Positions 4,993 through 9,474 of a stretch of 9,474 bases of DNA are shown here, piece by piece. A model generated the notes under the pieces. That model saw only the letters and a list, made by a program, of their open reading frames with translations. It searched no databases and was not told the origin of the DNA. Every line of letters starts with the position of its first letter. The first letter of the stretch is position 1. Source of the stretch: Paracoccaceae bacterium. Lineage in GTDB: Bacteria; Pseudomonadota; Alphaproteobacteria; Rhodobacterales; Rhodobacteraceae. Position numbers and translations under genes: made by a program. Location of the stretch: contig JAFGVZ010000228.1 in the NCBI GenBank assembly GCA_016937725.1, forward strand, positions 1 to 9,474, in the 5' to 3' direction.

Positions 4993-6750
4993 ATGGGCAG
5001 GACAGGGGTGAGCAAGGCAGCGTCATCGGGAACCGAGCGCGTCAGCGCGATGGACAGGCTGGCCGCGCGCTGGCTGGGACGGGTGCGCGCACCGATCGCC
5101 ATCACCTCGCAGCCAGAGCCGCGCAGCTTGGGGTTGTTCGCGCGCGGGCAGCAGATGTTGGCCGGTAACTTCCTTGTCGCGGGTGAATTGCTTCAGGCGG
5201 ACGGCGCGGTGCCCTTCGATGCCACCAGTCCAGAGGCCGTGGATGAACTGCAAGGCTTTGGGTGGCTGGACCACCTTGCCGCCGTGGGCGACAAGCCTGC
5301 GCGTGACTTGGCGCAAGCCGGGCTGGCCGAATGGATGCGCCGTTATGGGCGCGGCAGCGGACCGGGCTGGGCACCGGGGCTGGCAGGGCGGCGTCTGATC
5401 CGGCTGATCAGCCACGCGGTGTTCTTGCTACAGGGCACAGATGGGCCAAGCCAGACCGCGTTTTTGCGAATGCTCGCGCATCACGCCAATTTCCTGCACA
5501 AACGCGCGGCCCATGCCGTCACCGGCCTGCCCCGGATAGAAGCCCGGACCGGCCTGCTTTACGCGGCCCTGTCCTTGGAAGGCTGGCATACCCGTGCACC
5601 CGGCATCGTCGCAGCCCTTGCGCGCGATTGCGACGCGCAGGTTGCTGCCGATGGTGGGCTGGCCACGCGCAACCCCGAAGAAGTGCTGGACGTGTTCGAA
5701 TGCCTTGGCTGGGCGGCGCAATTGCTGGCAGAAAACGCGCAGCCCCTTCCGGAAGAGATGACAGAGGTCATGAGCCGTATCGCGGGCGCACTGCGCTGCC
5801 TGCGCCATGCTGATGGCGGGCTAGTTCGCTGCCACGGTGGCGGGCGCGGGCGCGAAGGGGCGTTGGCGGCGGCACTGGCCACGCATGACGCGCTGTCGAA
5901 CATACCGCCCGCCTCTGCGCCAGAGCGGGCCATGGGTTATGTCCGGCTGGCGGCTGGCCGCACCAGCGTCATCGTCGATGCCGCGCCACCGCCCATGAAA
6001 ACCGCGCCGGGCCGTGCCCATGCCGCCACGCTGGCGTTCGAGCTGACCTCGAACCGCCGCCCGGTGATCGTGTCGTGCGGTGACGGGCGCAGCTTTGGCC
6101 CCGAATGGCACCGCGCCAGCCGCGCCACCGCCAGCCATTCCACGCTGGCGCTGGAAGGCTATTCCTCGTCACGCTTTGGCACGCCCGGCGGGCGGCGGCT
6201 GGACCTGACGGATGGGCCACACCATGTGGGGGTTGAATTTCGGCACACCCCCTATGCCCGCGCTGTGGCGCTAAGCCATGACGGGTATGGTGAAAGCCAC
6301 GGGCTGGAACATCTGCGCTATCTGGACCTATCGGCAGATGGGCGCGTGTTGTCGGGCGAAGATATGCTGATTGCCACGGGCCGCCCCGCGCAGAAACGCT
6401 TTGACGAGGTCAGCACACGGCTTGGTGGCGGCATTGCTTACGCGCTGCGCTTCCATCTTCACCCAGAGGTAGACGCGTCGCTGGACATGAACGGCACCGC
6501 CATTTCGCTGACGCTGCGCTCGGGCGAAATCTGGGTTATGCGCGCCGAGGGGGCGACGCTTGCGCTGGCCCCGTCGGTCTATCTGGAAAAAGGCCGTATC
6601 AAGCCGCGCGCGACACAACAGATTGTGTTGTCCTTGCGGGCAACAAGCTATACCAGCCAGATCAACTGGACATTGGCCAAGGCGCATGACACGCCGACCG
6701 CTTTGCGCGACCACGCGCAGGACGACATCTTGGCCGTGCCGGACCTGTGA
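4993..6750 (+). CDS. Heparinase II/III family protein
   Basis: The 585-residue protein resembles the heparinase II/III-like proteins of Rhodobacteraceae: an N-terminal alpha-helical toroid region (about 45-300, beginning Q-P-E-P-R-S-L-G near 40) followed by a C-terminal beta-sandwich domain (about 315-555) containing A-S-H-S-T-L-A-L-E-G at 380-389 and S-V-Y-L-E-K-G-R-I-K-P-R at 528-539. Characterised relatives are polysaccharide lyases acting on uronic-acid polymers such as heparan sulfate or alginate; the substrate here is unknown. No signal peptide or membrane segment is seen, odd for a lyase of extracellular polymers. The start is uncertain: ATG 4993 has no close ribosome site, GTG 5008 has AGGA 5 bases upstream (4999-5002), and ATG 5050 is also in frame; family N-termini fit 4993 or 5008. 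It lies 95 bases after rsmB and 21 before purH, suggesting co-transcription. Confidence 0.83.
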   Translation: MGRTGVSKAASSGTERVSAMDRLAARWLGRVRAPIAITSQPEPRSLGLFARGQQMLAGNFLVAGELLQADGAVPFDATSPEAVDELQGFGWLDHLAAVGDKPARDLAQAGLAEWMRRYGRGSGPGWAPGLAGRRLIRLISHAVFLLQGTDGPSQTAFLRMLAHHANFLHKRAAHAVTGLPRIEARTGLLYAALSLEGWHTRAPGIVAALARDCDAQVAADGGLATRNPEEVLDVFECLGWAAQLLAENAQPLPEEMTEVMSRIAGALRCLRHADGGLVRCHGGGRGREGALAAALATHDALSNIPPASAPERAMGYVRLAAGRTSVIVDAAPPPMKTAPGRAHAATLAFELTSNRRPVIVSCGDGRSFGPEWHRASRATASHSTLALEGYSSSRFGTPGGRRLDLTDGPHHVGVEFRHTPYARAVALSHDGYGESHGLEHLRYLDLSADGRVLSGEDMLIATGRPAQKRFDEVSTRLGGGIAYALRFHLHPEVDASLDMNGTAISLTLRSGEIWVMRAEGATLALAPSVYLEKGRIKPRATQQIVLSLRATSYTSQINWTLAKAHDTPTALRDHAQDDILAVPDL

Positions 6751-6771
6751 TGTTGCATAAGGACTGCCCCG

Positions 6772-8361
6772 ATGACCGACCTTGTTCCGCTCAAACGCGC
6801 GTTGATCTCTGTCTCTGACAAAACCGGCCTGATCGACCTTGCGAAAGCGCTGGCCGCGCGCAAGGTCGAACTGGTCTCGACCGGCGGGACCGCGCGGGCA
6901 TTGCGCGAAGCGGGGCTCGCGGTGCGCGACGTGTCTGACCTGACAGGGTTTCCGGAAATGATGGATGGGCGCGTCAAAACCCTGCACCCGATGGTGCATG
7001 GCGGGCTTCTGGCGCTGCGCGACAACGAAGAACATCTGGGCGCCATGTCCGCCCATGGCATCAAGCCGATCGACCTCTTGGTGGTGAACCTTTACCCGTT
7101 CGAGGACACGGTTGCGCGCGGCGCGGATTACAGCGAAGCGGTCGAGAATATCGACATCGGTGGCCCGGCGATGATTCGCGCCGCCGCCAAGAACCACGGC
7201 TTTGTCAGCGTTGTGACCGACCCGGAAGATTACATCCCCCTGCTGTCGGAGTTGGACGCGCAGACAGGCCGCACACGCCTTGCCTTCCGCCAGACACTCG
7301 CGCAGCGCGCCTATGCGCGCACGGCGGCCTATGATGCATCGGTGTCCACATGGATGGCGGGCGCGATTGACCAGCCCACGCCGCGCCGCCGCGCTTTCGC
7401 GGGCACCTTGGCCCAAACCCTGCGCTATGGCGAGAACCCGCACCAATCGGCGGCCTTCTACCGTGATGGCAGCGACCGCCCCGGCGTGGCAACCGCCAAG
7501 CAGCATCAGGGCAAGGAGTTGAGCTACAACAACATCAACGATACCGATGCAGCGTTCGAGTTGGTGTCGGAATTCCTGCCCACGGATGGACCAGCTTGCG
7601 CTATCATCAAACACGCCAATCCCTGCGGCGTGGCGCGCGGCGCGACACTGGCCGAAGCTTACAATCGCGCCTATGATTGCGACCGCACCTCTGCTTTTGG
7701 CGGGATCATTGCGCTCAACACGCGGCTGGATCTTGCCACGGCCAAGGCAATCACGGGCATTTTCACCGAAGTCGTGATTGCACCCGGTGCCGATGACGAC
7801 GCCATCGCGCATTTCGCCACCAAGAAAAACCTGCGCCTGCTGACCACCAAGGGGCTCGCCAACCCGGCGGCGGGCGGTCTGGCGTTCAAGCAGGTCTCGG
7901 GCGGTTTTTTGGTGCAGGACCGCGACAATGGCATGATCGGGCTGGATGATCTGCGCGTTGTCACCAAGCGCGCGCCCACGGATGCCGAACTGGCCGATAT
8001 GCTGTTTGCGTGGAAGGTCGCCAAGCACGTCAAGTCGAACGCGATTGTCTATGTGAAGGACCAAGCCACCGTCGGTGTTGGCGCGGGCCAGATGAGCCGG
8101 GTTGATTCGACCCGCATCGCCGCGCGCAAATCGCTCGACATGGCCGAAGTGCTGGGGCTGGACGCGCCCTTGACCCAAGGCTCTGTCGTGGCATCGGACG
8201 CGTTCTTCCCCTTTCCCGATGGCCTGCTGACGGCGGCAGAGGCGGGCGCAACCGCGCTTATCCAACCGGGCGGCTCCATGCGCGACGAAGAGGTAATCGC
8301 AGCGGCGGATGAGGCGGGGCTGGCCATGGTCTTTACCGGCCAGCGGCATTTCCGGCACTAA
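6772..8361 (+). CDS. purH: Bifunctional AICAR formyltransferase / IMP cyclohydrolase PurH
   Basis: PurH catalyses the last two steps of de novo IMP synthesis: 10-formyl-tetrahydrofolate-dependent formylation of AICAR, then ring closure to IMP. At 529 residues it equals the E. coli enzyme in length. The N-terminal cyclohydrolase (MGS-like) domain (about 1-200) shows S-D-K-T-G-L (15-20), S-T-G-G-T (36-40) and D-G-R-V-K-T-L-H-P (65-73). The C-terminal transformylase domain shows L-R-Y-G-E-N-P-H-Q-S (217-226), Q-G-K-E-L-S-Y-N-N, I-I-K-H-A-N-P-C-G with catalytic Lys280-His281, S-A-F-G-G-I-I-A-L-N, and the terminal F-T-G-Q-R-H-F-R-H. AAGGA (6759-6763) lies 8 bases before the start. It sits 21 bases after the heparinase-like gene and 9 before lspA, so all three are probably one transcript. 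No separate purine-responsive site is visible. Confidence 0.98.
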   Translation: MTDLVPLKRALISVSDKTGLIDLAKALAARKVELVSTGGTARALREAGLAVRDVSDLTGFPEMMDGRVKTLHPMVHGGLLALRDNEEHLGAMSAHGIKPIDLLVVNLYPFEDTVARGADYSEAVENIDIGGPAMIRAAAKNHGFVSVVTDPEDYIPLLSELDAQTGRTRLAFRQTLAQRAYARTAAYDASVSTWMAGAIDQPTPRRRAFAGTLAQTLRYGENPHQSAAFYRDGSDRPGVATAKQHQGKELSYNNINDTDAAFELVSEFLPTDGPACAIIKHANPCGVARGATLAEAYNRAYDCDRTSAFGGIIALNTRLDLATAKAITGIFTEVVIAPGADDDAIAHFATKKNLRLLTTKGLANPAAGGLAFKQVSGGFLVQDRDNGMIGLDDLRVVTKRAPTDAELADMLFAWKVAKHVKSNAIVYVKDQATVGVGAGQMSRVDSTRIAARKSLDMAEVLGLDAPLTQGSVVASDAFFPFPDGLLTAAEAGATALIQPGGSMRDEEVIAAADEAGLAMVFTGQRHFRH

Positions 8362-8370
8362 GGGGGCGCA

Positions 8371-8862
8371 ATGAAAACGATGATCGGCACTGGCGCGACC
8401 ATTCTGGTCGCCGACCAAGCCACCAAATGGTATGTGCTTGGCCCGCTTGCGCTGGACCAACGGCTCTTTGTGCCGGTCTTTGACCCTTACATCAACTTCG
8501 TGATGGCGTGGAATACCGGCATCAATTTCGGCCTGTTCGGGTCCGATAATGACTGGATGCGCTGGGTGTTAGTCGCGGTCGCTTTGGGCATCTGTGCCTT
8601 CGTTCTGATCTGGCTGAAACGCGAAGGCGCGCCGCGCGGCATGCAAGTCGCCACCGGTCTGCTGGTGGGCGGGGCAATCGGGAACGTGATCGACCGCATC
8701 CGTTTCGGGGCAGTGGCCGATTTCCTGAACATGTCCTGCTGCGGGTTCACAAACCCTTATGCATTCAACGTGGCCGATATCTCGATCTTTGCGGGGGCGG
8801 GTCTGCTGATCCTGCTGTCAGGGCGCGACAACGCCGGGGCCACCAAGAAAGCAAAAAAATAG
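8371..8862 (+). CDS. lspA: Lipoprotein signal peptidase (signal peptidase II)
   Basis: LspA is an inner-membrane aspartyl protease that removes signal peptides from prolipoproteins after diacylglyceryl modification of the lipobox Cys. The 163-residue protein shows the conserved boxes D-Q-A-T-K (15-19), W-N-T-G-I-N-F-G (47-54), G-G-A-I-G-N-V-I-D-R with catalytic Asp108, and A-F-N-V-A-D-I-S with catalytic Asp136. Four hydrophobic segments lie at about 3-23, 63-83, 92-108 and 131-150; the tail is lysine-rich and cytoplasmic. The insert F-L-N-M-S-C-C-G before the second Asp is as in alphaproteobacterial forms I recall. The first segment is short, yet the start is supported by AAGGGGG overlapping the purH stop, a few bases upstream. 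It is 9 bases after purH and is followed by a predicted lipoprotein gene whose product needs LspA for maturation. Confidence 0.95.
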   Translation: MKTMIGTGATILVADQATKWYVLGPLALDQRLFVPVFDPYINFVMAWNTGINFGLFGSDNDWMRWVLVAVALGICAFVLIWLKREGAPRGMQVATGLLVGGAIGNVIDRIRFGAVADFLNMSCCGFTNPYAFNVADISIFAGAGLLILLSGRDNAGATKKAKK

Positions 8863-8876
8863 CGCCACGCAGGGGC

Positions 8877-8905
8877 GTGACGCGGGCGCAGCTTTGCGCT
8901 AGAGG
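8877..8905 (+). promoter_or_regulatory. Weak candidate promoter of the DUF3035 lipoprotein gene
   Basis: GTGACG (8877-8882) and TAGAGG (8900-8905) are spaced by 17 bases and resemble relaxed alphaproteobacterial -35 and -10 elements. A start point near 8912 would leave about 25 bases of leader. The spacer contains a small inverted repeat, GCGCA (8886-8890) with TGCGC (8895-8899). Read-through from lspA is equally possible, since the gap is only 74 bases and no terminator is visible. Confidence 0.3.
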
Positions 8906-8936
8906 TAGGGCAATTGGGACGTGTGGGGAAATGACG

Positions 8937-9470
8937 ATGGCACTCCGTCAAGGGATCTTTGCGATTGCGGGTTGCGCGGTTCTGGCGCTTGGGGCTTGCT
9001 CTGGTTCGGACCAGCCTATCCTGATGCACGCCGCCGCCCAAGACCGTGAGCCTGACGAATTTGGCATTCTGCCCACCAAGCCGCTGGAAATGCCCGATAG
9101 TTTGGCCGAACTGCCCGCACCCAACCCCGGCGGCACCAACCGGGTGGACCCGCAGCCGCGCGCCGATGTGGCGGTGGCTTTGGGCGGCAACCCGGCGCGG
9201 GCCGTTGCCGGTGGCGGGGTGGATGGCGGCATTGCCAATTACGCCGCGCGCTTTGGGCGCAACGATGGCATTCGCGCCCAGCTTGCCGCCGAAGACCTGC
9301 GCTTTCGGCAAGACAATAACGGGCGTTTGCTAGAGCGCCTGTTCTCGGTCAACGTGTATCATAACGCCTATCAGGGCATGTGGCTGGACAAATATTCCGA
9401 GCTGGAACGCTGGCGGCGTGCCGGTGCGCAAACACCCAGCGCCCCGCCCCCCGGCGAAGAAGACGAGTAA
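8937..9470 (+). CDS. DUF3035-like lipoprotein
   Basis: The 177-residue protein has a lipoprotein signal peptide: R4 near the N-terminus, a hydrophobic core at about 6-19, and lipobox L-G-A-C with the lipidated Cys at 21. Ser follows at +2, with no Asp retention signal, which by the E. coli Lol rule favours the outer membrane. The mature part begins with a conserved-looking P-D-E-F-G-I-L-P segment followed by proline-rich sequence typical of DUF3035, then a glycine-rich middle, an Arg-rich helical part (about 150-162), and an acidic, proline-rich tail (P-P-P-G-E-E-D-E). The function is unknown. ATG 8937 is preferred over in-frame ATG 8931 because GGGGA (8925-8929) is 7 bases from the former and only 1 from the latter. 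Placement after lspA, which processes such proteins, fits an envelope role. Confidence 0.85.
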   Translation: MALRQGIFAIAGCAVLALGACSGSDQPILMHAAAQDREPDEFGILPTKPLEMPDSLAELPAPNPGGTNRVDPQPRADVAVALGGNPARAVAGGGVDGGIANYAARFGRNDGIRAQLAAEDLRFRQDNNGRLLERLFSVNVYHNAYQGMWLDKYSELERWRRAGAQTPSAPPPGEEDE

Positions 9471-9474
9471 ACGC

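Noticed and set aside
6328..8460. A 710-codon open frame on the minus strand opposite the heparinase-like gene, purH and the lspA start
   Set aside because: It lies opposite purH, whose motifs are unmistakable, and its translation is rich in Arg, His, Gly and Ala without recognisable domains. Long antisense open frames are expected in GC-rich DNA where the sense codons end in G or C.
1..9474. A CRISPR array, transposon ends, tRNA or rRNA genes, or a novel defence or biosynthetic cluster
   Set aside because: No direct repeat array, transposase or integrase motif, or tRNA-like fold was seen on reading, and nearly all of the sequence is accounted for by recognisable chromosomal genes.

Overview
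The window is GC-rich chromosomal DNA that reads as an ordinary housekeeping stretch from an alphaproteobacterium, most likely a member of the Rhodobacteraceae (Rhodobacterales). This assignment rests on an RpoH of the RpoH-I type, a C-terminally conserved DUF1674/SdhAF4 protein, a DUF6476-like single-pass membrane protein, and the gene order rsmB - heparinase II/III - purH - lspA - DUF3035 lipoprotein, which I recall as typical of that family. The genus cannot be named from the sequence. No mobile element, phage gene, CRISPR array, tRNA or rRNA was seen.

Layout, left to right. (1) On the minus strand, a metallo-beta-lactamase-fold hydrolase runs off the left edge; its start is at 713. (2) A 114-base gap follows, then a minus-strand gene for a small single-pass membrane protein (828-1145). 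Its start codon physically overlaps that of (3) the divergent plus-strand 23S rRNA pseudouridine synthase gene (RluD type). (4) After an 88-base gap carrying a perfect 18-bp palindrome comes rpoH, the heat-shock sigma factor, closed by a clear intrinsic terminator. (5) Facing rpoH is a minus-strand DUF1674 gene (SdhAF4-like succinate dehydrogenase assembly factor). It shares a short divergent promoter region with (6) the plus-strand rsmB (16S rRNA m5C methyltransferase). RsmB leads a co-directional run: (7) a heparinase II/III-like protein, (8) purH (last two steps of IMP synthesis), (9) lspA (lipoprotein signal peptidase) and (10) a DUF3035 lipoprotein that is itself a predicted LspA substrate.

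The genes are mainly translation and ribosome modification (rluD, rsmB), stress transcription (rpoH), purine synthesis (purH), respiratory complex assembly (DUF1674) and envelope biogenesis (lspA and the lipoprotein). The spacing suggests two plus-strand transcription units (rluD with rpoH possibly partly independent; rsmB to the lipoprotein) separated by the terminator at 3200-3230.

I did not find a convincing previously undescribed system. The points most worth a second look are the divergent genes with overlapping start codons at 1143-1146, the palindrome with a sigma-32-like promoter in front of rpoH, the shared -10 element between the DUF1674 gene and rsmB, and the unexplained heparinase-fold protein fixed among housekeeping genes.
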